NCBI GenBank assembly: GCA_900545655.1
Contig: UQZY01000008.1
Location: 1 to 57,528 of the forward strand
Origin: an uncultured Oscillospiraceae bacterium
GTDB taxonomy: Bacteria; Bacillota; Clostridia; Oscillospirales; Acutalibacteraceae
DNA: 57,528 nucleotides
Direction: 5' to 3'
Shown: positions 42,409 through 49,711 of the stretch, piece after piece
Position numbering within the stretch: the stretch's first letter is position 1
Layout of the letters: each line of letters begins with the position of its first letter
Made by a program: the position numbers and the translations under genes
Notes under the pieces: model-generated
Seen by the model: the letters and a program-made list of their open reading frames with translations, nothing else
The model's database searches: none
Told to the model about the DNA's origin: nothing

Positions 42409-42437
42409 ATTATATACTACCGGTAGTATATTGTCAA
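42409..42437 (-). promoter_or_regulatory. Consensus promoter with palindromic operator in the spacer
   Basis: On the minus strand TTGACA (42437-42432), exactly 17 bases, TATAAT (42414-42409): a perfect sigma-A promoter. The spacer region 42412-42431 reads ATATACTACCGGTAGTATAT, a perfect 20-bp palindrome that a bound repressor would use to block RNA polymerase. Confidence 0.85.
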
Positions 42438-42448
42438 GGGGTTCAGGG

Positions 42449-42488
42449 TAAAAAAAATAGGCCACCGGTGATCCGGTGGTCGCTTTTT
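42449..42488 (-). terminator. Terminator of the XRE regulator gene
   Basis: Stem GACCACCGG / CCGGTGGCC followed leftward by TATTTTTTTT. Confidence 0.8.
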
Positions 42489-42491
42489 GGT

Positions 42492-42734
42492 TCAGTCTTC
42501 AGATAAAAGCCAGTCGACAGACACGTTCAGAACCTTCGCTATAACCTTCAGTTCGAAGTCTGCGACGAAGCGTGTTCCGATCTCGATTCGGCTGACACTG
42601 TCGCGCTCTATGGTTATACCGGCGATCTGTAACTGTGCCGCGAAGTCAGCCTGGGTAAGTCGGCGCTTCAATCTGGCTTCGCGGATTCTTGCGCCGCTGA
42701 CGTTCTTCTTCCCCTGATAATCGTATATTTTCAC
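42492..42734 (-). CDS. XRE/Cro-CI-family repressor
   Basis: An 80-residue helix-turn-helix protein (IREARLKRRLTQADFAAQLQIAGITIERDSVSRIEIGTRFV, then LKVIAKVLNVSVDWLL). The GTG at 42734 is preferred because GGGAGGG lies just upstream of it; the ATG at 42752 would put that site inside the gene. It is divergent from the 216-residue gene, and the intergenic region contains three copies of a TGTGTTAAA element overlapping the divergent promoter. It is probably the prophage repressor or its Cro-like counterpart. Confidence 0.88.
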   Translation of the reverse strand: MKIYDYQGKKNVSGARIREARLKRRLTQADFAAQLQIAGITIERDSVSRIEIGTRFVADFELKVIAKVLNVSVDWLLSED

Positions 42735-42761
42735 GCCAGACCCTCCCTTCATTTGTAACTT

Positions 42762-42832
42762 TTGTGTTAAACGTCTGAATTATTCTTGTTTTTAACACAT
42801 TTTTCGCGTATAATTGTGTTAAAGGTCAGAAT
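42762..42832 (+). promoter_or_regulatory. Divergent prophage promoter with three operator half-sites
   Basis: Promoter TTGTTT (42786-42791), 17 bases, TATAAT (42809-42814) for the rightward gene. Two direct repeats TTGTGTTAAA(c/g)GTC(t/a)GAAT at 42762-42780 and 42814-42832, plus the inverted TTTAACACA (42791-42799), surround and overlap the -35 and -10. This fits operators for the adjacent XRE repressor. Confidence 0.7.
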
Positions 42833-42879
42833 CACGCGATTATTCAAAAAGAATTTACATATAGAAGGGCGGTGATCCT

Positions 42880-43530
42880 GTGTTTTTTGATTCAAAGAAG
42901 CGCCAGGAAAAGCGTGAAGCGAAGCGCAAAGAAAGGCTTTACCAGGAAGCCGTGAAGAAAGACCCTTTGTTCCAGGACAGACTGAACCGGAACCACGAAA
43001 TAATGATGGATTCTATTCGAATTCTGAACGATACAAGGAACCTGGTCACGTTTACAGGCCGATATTCAGACGCAAAGTCTGCCGCTTTCCGGTTGGAAAC
43101 GGCCTTCCTTCAGATCGGCGACGACTGCTGTCAGGGTATACAGGACGAAATTGACACCCTGTTTATAGAACGGCTTCCGGCCGTCCTTGATCTGGAACTG
43201 GCACAGGCCGACGCGCTGAAAACGCTTTCCGGCAAACGTAAACGGTGGAACGGAATTGTTCAGACGTTGGAAAAGTGTGAACGTGTTTCCGGAAGCGCTG
43301 TCGAAGACGCGATCGCGGAAGCGGAAGCGAAGGTTTTTCTTCTTCTGGAAGAAGGGACCGACTGGTCGAAAGAACCGGTCGACATTGACTTCGGCCCGTC
43401 TGAAACTGTTGTCGTGGAAAGTCTGAAGAAGGCGGCCCTGAAGACGGCTATTGAACGCGGTATTCCGGAAGACCAGGCCAGGGATATAATCGAAAAGACG
43501 ATCAGAAACAAAAAAAGCGGCCAGGGGTGA
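42880..43530 (+). CDS. Hypothetical prophage protein, only rightward gene of the prophage
   Basis: A 216-residue, highly charged, mostly helical protein (KRQEKREAKRKERLYQEAVK at the start, then NRNHEIMMDSIRILNDTRNLV). It has no signal peptide or membrane helix. It starts at GTG 42880 after GGGCGGTG. No family is recognised. Being driven by the operator-rich promoter opposite the repressor, it may be an early or lysogeny-associated function. Confidence 0.65.
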   Translation: MFFDSKKRQEKREAKRKERLYQEAVKKDPLFQDRLNRNHEIMMDSIRILNDTRNLVTFTGRYSDAKSAAFRLETAFLQIGDDCCQGIQDEIDTLFIERLPAVLDLELAQADALKTLSGKRKRWNGIVQTLEKCERVSGSAVEDAIAEAEAKVFLLLEEGTDWSKEPVDIDFGPSETVVVESLKKAALKTAIERGIPEDQARDIIEKTIRNKKSGQG

Positions 43531-43550
43531 TCCCTGACCGCTTCTTTTTG
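43511..43550. terminator. Bidirectional terminator between convergent prophage transcripts
   Basis: Stem AGCGG(C)CAGGG / (T)CCCTGACCGCT with A-run to the left and CTTTTTG to the right, overlapping the end of the rightward gene and following the endolysin gene. Confidence 0.8.
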
Positions 43551-43565
43551 TGCCTGTGATTCAGT

Positions 43566-44534
43566 TTATACTTTCTGAAGGTTGGACGCCTTGACGGCGG
43601 CGGTGACAGTCTTTCCGATACCAATGACGACACGATCGCCGTTCACCTGGATCACGTCATAGACGTCATAATAGGTCTTGAAGGTTCCGCCGTTGTAGGT
43701 CTGGGCCTTCAGGACCTTTACTTTGTCGCCCTTGCGGATCGTCTGATCGGCGCCGGCGGAAATGTCGGCCGCGTCGACCCACCCGTAAACAGTGGAACCC
43801 CTTCCGGACACTGCGACCAGGTGGTAAGGGTGGGCCTTACCGGCCGCGATCGCGGTGATCTTCGCCTTTCCGGCCTTACAGGTTTTCCTTGTGGCGGTCT
43901 TATAGGCGGAAGTGTAGTGGCTTGTTCCGGTGAAGTCGACTTCCATTCCGACGGCCAGGGTCTTTTCTTCGACCTTGTCGTCCTTTTCGACGACGGGTTC
44001 CTGATAGCTTCCCAGGCGTTTATTGACTTCGTCGGCGATCTGGCCGTGGCGGTTATACAGATAATCGCCAGGACAGGACTTGTTCGCATAATCGCGGTGA
44101 ACGGTCATATTACAGCCGTTTCTGTGATTTACGCGGTCAGCCTTGTTCGTAGACCAGACCAGTTTCTTGATCCCGTTTCGCTGACAGATGTCAGTCACCA
44201 GGTCGATCAGGGCGGCGAAGGCCTTGTCGTTTACGGCGTAGGGGTATTTCGTATCAGACGCGACTTCGATCGTGATCGCGCGGTGGTCGTTGGCGCCACT
44301 GGAAGAACACCAGGAACGGTCCTTTTCTTCGACATACATTCCGATTCGGCCGTCGACGCCGACGCCGTAATTCGAAGACGCCTGTCTGGAAGTAGTGGCG
44401 AAGATGTTTCCCAGGGTTTCGACCGAACACTGGCCGACGACACAGTGGATCGTGATCGTGTCGATCTTCTTATTTCTGGGACTGGTCTTGTTCGGGGAAA
44501 TTTTGGTGTAGCTTACAAGGGGACTATTGCTCAT
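43566..44534 (-). CDS. Phage endolysin, N-acetylmuramoyl-L-alanine amidase
   Basis: A 322-residue endolysin. The N-terminal amidase_2 domain (residues 1-170) shows ITIHCVVG (first zinc His), SSNYGVGVDGRIGMYV, and NMTVHRDYANKSCPGDYL (second His and zinc Cys). The C-terminal half has two SH3-like wall-binding segments (about 195-260, ending VYGWVDAADIS, and 270-322). It overlaps the upstream holin-like gene by 11 bases and is last in the leftward lysis cassette. Confidence 0.9.
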   Translation of the reverse strand: MSNSPLVSYTKISPNKTSPRNKKIDTITIHCVVGQCSVETLGNIFATTSRQASSNYGVGVDGRIGMYVEEKDRSWCSSSGANDHRAITIEVASDTKYPYAVNDKAFAALIDLVTDICQRNGIKKLVWSTNKADRVNHRNGCNMTVHRDYANKSCPGDYLYNRHGQIADEVNKRLGSYQEPVVEKDDKVEEKTLAVGMEVDFTGTSHYTSAYKTATRKTCKAGKAKITAIAAGKAHPYHLVAVSGRGSTVYGWVDAADISAGADQTIRKGDKVKVLKAQTYNGGTFKTYYDVYDVIQVNGDRVVIGIGKTVTAAVKASNLQKV

Positions 44535-44991
44535 TTTCAGTCACGTCCTTTCCCACGGCGAACCCGATCGGATTCACGGCCGCTTCTGTTTCCTGGGTGT
44601 TATCCACAGTTTCCACATTATCCACAGGGCCGGCGTTCAAAATTGCGGTGAACTTCGTGAAGGCTTCCTTGATGTATTTACAGGACACCAGAAGAACGGC
44701 GCCAATGATCACCAGGTCGGCGAACAGGTCGGAATATTCTTCAGGGATCGCCCACCCGACTTCGTTCGCAAACAGGGGAAGCGTAGTCACGGAAATACAC
44801 AGAAGCGTCAGGCCGACGACGAAGGTCAGAACCTTCAGGCCGCCGGTGATCAGCTTTTCACGGCTGAACTGTTCCTTCTGAAGTTTGATGTTATACCAAA
44901 GGGAAAAGGTGACGTTCGCCAGGTATGCCGCTAAAAAAATCAGCATGGCCCACCCGATCGTCACCAGGTTCGCGATAACTGCTTGATACAT
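44524..44991 (-). CDS. Phage holin-like membrane protein
   Basis: A 155-residue membrane protein with helices near residues 5-28, 47-66 and 83-101, a short linker and a polar C-terminal tail with Asn/Val/Glu repeats (DNVETVDN). ATG 44991 follows AAAGGAGG; a longer reading to 45159 has no support. Placed directly before the endolysin and overlapping it, it is the best candidate for the pore that releases the amidase, though I cannot name the holin family. Confidence 0.7.
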   Translation of the reverse strand: MYQAVIANLVTIGWAMLIFLAAYLANVTFSLWYNIKLQKEQFSREKLITGGLKVLTFVVGLTLLCISVTTLPLFANEVGWAIPEEYSDLFADLVIIGAVLLVSCKYIKEAFTKFTAILNAGPVDNVETVDNTQETEAAVNPIGFAVGKDVTENEQ

Positions 44992-44993
44992 GG

Positions 44994-45257
44994 TTAAACC
45001 TCCTTTGTATCGTTGTAGACTTCGGGGCCGTATTGCTTCCGAAGTTTGATTCGGTTTTCGGCTTTCGCCTTGCTGTAATAGAATCCCGTCGCGGTTGCCA
45101 GTTCGGCGAAGACGGCCGGAATCAGATAGGCCAGGGGTGACGCGTCGCCGGTCTTCCAAACGAAGGCCAAAGTGAAGACCGTCACGACGATCGTGACGGT
45201 CCCCACGGCGGCCATTATGATTTTGGAAAATTCGCGTTTTTTCTTACGCCTGGTCAT
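44994..45257 (-). CDS. Small phage membrane protein of the lysis cassette
   Basis: An 87-residue protein with a basic N-terminus (MTRRKKKREFSK), two hydrophobic helices (IIMAAVGTVTIVVTVFTLAFVW; LAYLIPAVFAELATATGFYY) and a charged C-terminal tail. It overlaps the XhlA-like gene by 14 bases and ends 2 bases before the holin-like gene. It resembles small two-helix holins in layout but not clearly in sequence. Confidence 0.65.
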   Translation of the reverse strand: MTRRKKKREFSKIIMAAVGTVTIVVTVFTLAFVWKTGDASPLAYLIPAVFAELATATGFYYSKAKAENRIKLRKQYGPEVYNDTKEV

Positions 45258-45486
45258 GTTCCAGATCTTCGATTCGGTGATTCGCGACCTTGATCTGTTC
45301 CTTGATCACCGCTTGATCTTCTTCCAGTTTGTATGTTCTTTCAACAAGGTTATTGTGTTTGTTGACCTTGTTTTCAAGCTGTTCAAGGCGGTAAGCGATC
45401 AAGGCTGAACTTTTGCGGTTTGCGAAGTACGTTCCGGCAAGCGTACCAAGAAGGGACAGTAGTCCAATGATTATTCCTTCGGTCAT
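45244..45486 (-). CDS. XhlA-like membrane-associated lysis protein
   Basis: An 80-residue protein, with an N-terminal hydrophobic helix (EGIIIGLLSLLGTLAGTYF) and then a coiled coil (RLEQLENKVNKHNNLVERTYKLEEDQAVIKEQIK...). This resembles XhlA-type proteins that assist PBSX lysis, although those usually have the helix at the other end. ATG 45486 has GGAGG upstream. Confidence 0.65.
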   Translation of the reverse strand: MTEGIIIGLLSLLGTLAGTYFANRKSSALIAYRLEQLENKVNKHNNLVERTYKLEEDQAVIKEQIKVANHRIEDLEHDQA

Positions 45487-45953
45487 GCTGTCACCTCCGT
45501 CCACCCATAGACGCCAGGTTCCCAGACGTTCGCGTCGACGTCAGAAGTCCAGTGCTTCCCGTTATGGGACACCTTCGCGCCGGCGTCATAGGCGTCATGG
45601 GCGCCGACAGGCTGTGACCATTCAGGCCATTCCACAGTCGGATCGCCGATCTTTACCCACAGGGAAACGGCGGTGTCAGGGGTCCAGTCTGCTTGTGAAG
45701 TGTGGTCCTGAATACAGCGGTACAATTCGCCGTTATGGCGGCGAATGTTGCCGGCCTTGTATGTAGCCGGATAGACCCAGGGCGAAAACTGACTGGCGTT
45801 TTCGGTTGCGGTTACGTCGTCGATCTGGCCGCCTTCAGCCAGGGTCACAAAGGCGATAGAAGTCGCCCTGGAAATTTCATTCACGGGGTTCTGCGCTTCC
45901 TGGGCCTTTGCTTCCTTCATGCTGACGGCTTCGCATTTTGTAGGATCGAACAT
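45483..45953 (-). CDS. Phage protein with two carbohydrate-binding (CBM5/12-like) modules
   Basis: A 156-residue protein. After an N-terminal helix (KCEAVSMKEAKAQEAQNP) it has two Trp-rich repeats of the chitin-binding-like CBM5/12 kind: YPATYKAGNIRRHNGELYRCIQDHTSQ and AYDAGAKVSHNGKHWTSDVDANVW. Such modules occur on phage tail tips and lytic proteins. It lies 17 bases after the DGR target gene, so it may help the variable receptor-binding protein or dock on the host wall. Confidence 0.75.
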   Translation of the reverse strand: MFDPTKCEAVSMKEAKAQEAQNPVNEISRATSIAFVTLAEGGQIDDVTATENASQFSPWVYPATYKAGNIRRHNGELYRCIQDHTSQADWTPDTAVSLWVKIGDPTVEWPEWSQPVGAHDAYDAGAKVSHNGKHWTSDVDANVWEPGVYGWTEVTA

Positions 45954-45970
45954 TTCGGTTTCCTCCTTCC

Positions 45971-47671
45971 TTATGCGAAACGGATCGTCGCCTGTGTAAC
46001 TTCGATTTCTTCGTCACCCTTCAGGATATAGAAGCGATAACCCAGGCCGTAACCGTTCGCGGCTGTCGTGTTGCTGAAAACGTGAACAAGGCTGTTCACC
46101 TTGCTTGTGATTTCCTCCCATACAGGGGAAGCGTCGAACGGGTTGTTCGTGACTTCCAGGTAAAGGGTGGAATCTGCCGGCCTTTCGGTCGGATAAAGAG
46201 AAATAAAGACCTTCTGGACCAGGGAATCGGTCTTGAAGGCGCGCGCGGCCGCGATTTTGCTGACGGTTCGGCTGAAGGTGATCTTCCTTGTGGCCGTTCC
46301 GCCGGCGCCGTCGCTTGCGGTGATCGTCAGGACGTGGGTTCCGGCGATCAGTTTCAACCAGACGTCAGTCAGGTCGATCGTGTTTGTGGCGCCGCTTGTG
46401 GCGGTGTAGCTTCGAAGGGTGATCGTTTCGGAACCGTTCGTCAGGGTTTCAACGACGGTCAAGGTCTGGGACGAAGCCTGGGCGTCAGTCACAGTATAGG
46501 AATGACTGAAGGGGTCAGTCTTCGCGCCGACGTTGGTGTCGGAACCGCTGATCACGGGCGCGGTGTTGTAGGAAATGGTTTTCGCGGAACCGGTACAATA
46601 TCCGGATTCAAGGCCGTTCGCGTCGACTGCCTTCACGCGGACCTGATAGGTCGTTCCGGACGTCGGAACAGTGTCGGTGATCGACTTTGTGGTCGTGATC
46701 CCGATCTGGGTATAGGCGCCGGAATCGGTTCGTCTTTCCCATACGTAGGAAACGGCGTCGCCTTCAGGATCGGAAGAACCACCGGTCGTGATCGTCAGAC
46801 TGTTTCCGGCCTGGGGTGTGCCGTAGGAAATAGAAGACGGATCAGTGGGCGGCTGATTCCACTGAAGAATGTAAGCGCCGTCTGTGTCTGTTGAATCGGA
46901 TACCAGATTCGTAGATGCCAATTCCAAAGCCGGCCGAACGCCAGCGTTGCCACGGTACGCGCCGTCGTAGCCCAGACGGCCGCCAGTGTTGACACCGCGC
47001 GCACTGCTCGAATTCGCGGCGTACGGGGTACGAAGCCACCAATACCAGGCAGAAGAAGCGTTCAGACTGGAATTCGTATATTCGGACTTGCTGACCGCTT
47101 CGGCCGTAGGTTTACACTGGCGACGTGTGGCGCTGTTGAAGTAGGACCAGACGGTTCCTTCTGCGACGCTGTTTTCGTTGGCCAGGCCGACTTCGGTGTT
47201 CGACAACAGATAGACCTTTCGGGTAATGTCTTCATAACCGCCGCCGTCGGTGACGGTGTTCTTTGCGACGCGGATCACAGTGTCCAGGATAGCGGCGCGG
47301 AAGTCCGCTTCGAAGTTGGCCAGGAAGCCGGCTTCGGTGTCGTATTCGTTGTAGTTCGACCAGACATTCGCGTTCGTAGGCGCGGCGTCGGCGCTGTGCC
47401 TTGCGGAATACCAGGAAGAAGCGGCGCTGTTTAACCACTGGTCAATGTTCGAAACAGAATATCGGTTGTTACCGTAATTCTTGCGGTCGGAATTGCTGTT
47501 CGACGCTTCCTTCGCGTCGAAGGCTTTCAGCGTGATAATGCTTTCAGTGACCAGTTTCGTTCGGTCCGTCGCCTGGTGACCCACTATGAACCTGATCTGT
47601 TTCCCGTTGTACTTCGTATTCGCCGACTTGACGATCGCGCCAACGGGCAAAGCGGAAAGTAATTTCGCCAT
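45971..47671 (-). CDS. DGR target: phage receptor-binding protein with variable DUF6273/C-lectin-type domain
   Basis: A 566-residue phage surface protein. Residues 1 to about 255 form a DUF6273-type C-lectin fold (GKQIRFIVGHQATDRTKLVT, WLNSAASSWYSARH, KVYLLSNTEVGL, WYWWLRTPY...GVRPALELA). The variable repeat (residues about 214-250) lies here, between WWLRTP and RPALEL. Two to three fibronectin/cadherin-like beta domains follow (DPEGDAVSYVWERR, VRVKAVDANGLESGY, SHSYTVTDAQASSQT, HVLTITASDGAGGTA), then a small C-terminal domain. ATG 47671 with GGAGGG lies inside the end of the reverse transcriptase gene (128-base overlap). Confidence 0.88.
   Translation of the reverse strand: MAKLLSALPVGAIVKSANTKYNGKQIRFIVGHQATDRTKLVTESIITLKAFDAKEASNSNSDRKNYGNNRYSVSNIDQWLNSAASSWYSARHSADAAPTNANVWSNYNEYDTEAGFLANFEADFRAAILDTVIRVAKNTVTDGGGYEDITRKVYLLSNTEVGLANENSVAEGTVWSYFNSATRRQCKPTAEAVSKSEYTNSSLNASSAWYWWLRTPYAANSSSARGVNTGGRLGYDGAYRGNAGVRPALELASTNLVSDSTDTDGAYILQWNQPPTDPSSISYGTPQAGNSLTITTGGSSDPEGDAVSYVWERRTDSGAYTQIGITTTKSITDTVPTSGTTYQVRVKAVDANGLESGYCTGSAKTISYNTAPVISGSDTNVGAKTDPFSHSYTVTDAQASSQTLTVVETLTNGSETITLRSYTATSGATNTIDLTDVWLKLIAGTHVLTITASDGAGGTATRKITFSRTVSKIAAARAFKTDSLVQKVFISLYPTERPADSTLYLEVTNNPFDASPVWEEITSKVNSLVHVFSNTTAANGYGLGYRFYILKGDEEIEVTQATIRFA
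46924..47030 (-). repeat. DGR variable repeat (VR)
   Basis: A 107-bp segment aligning without gaps to the template repeat at 48902-49008. There are 18 differences, every one at a position where the template has A on the coding strand. The coding 3' end (GGCGTTCGGCCGG) is identical to the template and GC-rich, like the initiation of mutagenic homing (IMH) site of known DGRs. The repeat is internal to the target gene. Confidence 0.95.
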
Positions 47672-48737
47672 AGGTTATTCCCTCCAATTCTTTTCTGAAC
47701 AGGCTGAAGAACAGGTCGTCCGTCTTCCTGATCAGATGATAGCTGTTCCCGTGTTCGGCGTGACCGGTCCAGGACGAATATGACTGAATAATCGTTTCAA
47801 TGTCGATCCGGCCTTCGTCCAGAAGGTGACGGAATTTCTTCAGCTTTCGTCTGATTCGGTTTTTGCTGTCACGGCGAATTTTGCGGATCACCTTTCCGGT
47901 GTCCGTCATGTAGGTCCTAAAACCCAGGAAGTCGATTTCCTGGGTCAAGGGAAATATGGCCGTTTTCTGGTTCAGTTCCAGTCCAAGCGGAACAAGGAAT
48001 TTTCTGATTTCTTCCATGCAATACTGAAGATATTCCTTGTCGTGGTGGATCAGATAGAAGTCGTCCATGTAACGGCCATAAAATTTGATTCCCAGACGTT
48101 CCTTGATCATGTGGTCCATTCCGGATAGGTACAGGACCGCGAACCATTGTGAAGTGTGGTTACCGATCGGGATTCCTGGTCCTTCGGTGGAATCTATGAT
48201 CATATCAAGAAGCCATAAGACGTCGGTGTCTTTGATAAGCCGGCGAAGCTGTGATTTCAGAACGTCGTGATCGATTCTGTAAAAGTATTTTCGAACGTCG
48301 CACTTCAGGACCCACCCGTCTGTCCCGTGTTGCCGGTAAAATTTCTGCATAAACAGTTTCAGGCGGTCAAGGCCGAAGTGTGTTCCTTTGCCCTTTTGAC
48401 TTGCGTAGTTGTCGTATATGAAGGTTTTCGAAAGAACCGGTTCCAGGACATTGTCGCAAAGGCTGTGCTGAACGATTTTGTCACGGAATGAATTATACAT
48501 AATCAGGCGTTCCTTCGGTTCCTTTACTATGAAGCAGTTATAAGGTGAAAGGCGGTATTTGTGGGACGTCAGCATGAAATGAATGAACATAAGGTTTTCA
48601 AGAATGTTCGCTTCGTATTTGCAGACGGCATACTTCCACCGTTTACCTTTGCGCGCTTCTGTATACGACGAATACAGGCTGTTAAAGTCTGCGACAGACG
48701 CGAAGTCAGAAGGTTCTGTTTTCTGGTCTTCGCTCAA
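47544..48737 (-). CDS. DGR reverse transcriptase
   Basis: Copies the template repeat RNA into adenine-mutated cDNA. The protein is 397 residues from TTG 48737, which has AAGGAGG 8 bases upstream; the ATG at 48788 is less likely. It shows palm motifs YFYRIDHD and KFYGRYMDDFYLIHHD (YMDD, about residues 223-226), and IPIGNHTSQW, whose SQ is typical of DGR reverse transcriptases. KTAIFPLTQEIDFLGFR follows, with a thumb ending SYSSWTGHAEHGNSYHL. No maturase, endonuclease or retron features are seen. Its last 42 codons overlap the target gene in another frame. Confidence 0.93.
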   Translation of the reverse strand: MSEDQKTEPSDFASVADFNSLYSSYTEARKGKRWKYAVCKYEANILENLMFIHFMLTSHKYRLSPYNCFIVKEPKERLIMYNSFRDKIVQHSLCDNVLEPVLSKTFIYDNYASQKGKGTHFGLDRLKLFMQKFYRQHGTDGWVLKCDVRKYFYRIDHDVLKSQLRRLIKDTDVLWLLDMIIDSTEGPGIPIGNHTSQWFAVLYLSGMDHMIKERLGIKFYGRYMDDFYLIHHDKEYLQYCMEEIRKFLVPLGLELNQKTAIFPLTQEIDFLGFRTYMTDTGKVIRKIRRDSKNRIRRKLKKFRHLLDEGRIDIETIIQSYSSWTGHAEHGNSYHLIRKTDDLFFSLFRKELEGITYGEITFRFARWRDRQVGEYEVQRETDQVHSGSPGDGPNETGH

Positions 48738-48901
48738 TTTAGAATCCTCCTTGACGCTTATAGTCCGGCCGTCACCACGGAAGGCCATTCGTCGTCAATC
48801 ATGTATTTACCGTAGCCTTTCCGGCTTGCGGAAGGAAACGACCTCCTTTGTTGGGGTACTCTGCTTTCAGGTTCGTCGCCTTACTCGGTCACGTTTTCCA
48901 C

Positions 48902-49008
48902 CAAATCCGGCCGAACGCCATTGTTGCCATTGTACGCGTTGTTGTTGTTCAGACTGCCGTCAGTGTTGACATTGCGCGCATTGTTCGAATTCGCGGCGTT
49001 CGGGGTAA
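48902..49008 (-). repeat. DGR template repeat (TR)
   Basis: A non-coding 107-bp template between avd and the reverse transcriptase gene. On the coding strand it contains 32 A; read in the VR frame many are AAC/AAT codons (four AAC in a row), which adenine mutagenesis can turn into 15 amino acids without stop codons. Relative to VR 18 of 32 A differ and none of the 75 other bases does. The TR transcript presumably extends from the avd 3' end into the reverse transcriptase leader (48738-48901). Confidence 0.95.
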
Positions 49009-49032
49009 CAGGTCGTTCCCTAATGGGTTTTA

Positions 49033-49491
49033 TCACACGCCTTCAGGTATCGGCGCCGAAGGTTCCACCGGTTCGGCGGTTTCCTGTTCGGCCTTATACC
49101 ATTTAGCGGTCATAAACTTAACGTCCAGGGTCAGCTTCGTCCAGTAGTCAAAGGTTCCCTTGTCGATATAGGACCGCTTCTTCGACAGTTCGATCATGTG
49201 AAGCAGTTTCTTACATTCGGTCAGGGCGGCCCTTTGCAGACGAAGCCGTTCCAGGCGATCCGCTTCGTCGCGGATCGGGAATATTTCGTTCGCTTCCAGT
49301 AGGTCGTCATATATGGCCATGACGTGACCCTGGATTCTGTTGACAATAGAAAAGCGAACCTTCTTCGGGAAGCGGTTCGCGTTGTCAGTCAGGTCCAGGG
49401 TGTAGTCGATCAGCTTGTCGGCCACTGGAAGAACGTGAAGCGGACTTTCGCCTTTATTCGAAGACCGCTGAAAATTTCTTCGGGTTCCCAT
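49033..49491 (-). CDS. avd: Avd-like DGR accessory protein
   Basis: A 152-residue, mostly helical, basic protein with the layout of Avd (four-helix bundle, pentameric in Bordetella phage BPP-1, required for mutagenic retrohoming). Segments are DKLIDYTLDLTDNANRFPKKVRFSIVNRI (the PKxxRF region typical of the family), HVMAIYDDLLEANEIFP, RLQRAALTECKKLLHMIELS, and the C-terminal KFMTAKWYKAE. It lies just upstream of the template repeat in the same direction, as in other DGRs. A Pro/Glu tail follows the bundle. The assignment is by fold pattern and position. Confidence 0.8.
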   Translation of the reverse strand: MGTRRNFQRSSNKGESPLHVLPVADKLIDYTLDLTDNANRFPKKVRFSIVNRIQGHVMAIYDDLLEANEIFPIRDEADRLERLRLQRAALTECKKLLHMIELSKKRSYIDKGTFDYWTKLTLDVKFMTAKWYKAEQETAEPVEPSAPIPEGV

Positions 49492-49711
49492 TGATACACC
49501 TTCGCTTTCTTATTCTTTCGACCGTTTCCGGATCGCCGGAATAGTCGAAGCCATATTCACGAAGGACGACGGTTTCTTCCGTGCCTTCGTAGGTTACGCC
49601 ACACAGAACCACGCTGTCGCCCTCACAGCGGCCACAGACGGGCCGAAGTTCGGTGAATAGGTTAGACACCAGACAGGACGTTTCTGAAGGCGTACAGGCG
49701 AACCTGGTCAC
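49454..49711 (-). CDS. Small cysteine-rich phage protein, hypothetical
   Basis: An 85-residue protein beginning GTG 49711, overlapping the tail fibre stop by 4 bases (GTGA). It contains CGRCEGDSVVLCG, a possible zinc-ribbon half, and ends RRCINGNPKKFSAVFE. It overlaps avd by 38 bases. No family is recognised. The tight packing suggests translation coupled to both neighbours. Confidence 0.55.
   Translation of the reverse strand: MTRFACTPSETSCLVSNLFTELRPVCGRCEGDSVVLCGVTYEGTEETVVLREYGFDYSGDPETVERIRKRRCINGNPKKFSAVFE

Noticed and set aside
45160..45260. Longer start for the holin-like gene (45159)
   Set aside because: The extension overlaps the upstream membrane-protein gene, lacks a ribosome site and has no membrane-protein character; AAAGGAGG supports 44991.
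46893..46910. Inverted repeat GAATC...GATTC just downstream of VR as the DGR target hairpin
   Set aside because: The stem is only 5 bases with an 8-base loop and it lies about 14 bases from VR; too weak to claim.
47544..48737. Reverse transcriptase as part of a group II intron or a retron
   Set aside because: No maturase/endonuclease domain, no intron RNA structure and no msr/msd were seen, and the TR/VR pair and SQ motif fit a DGR.
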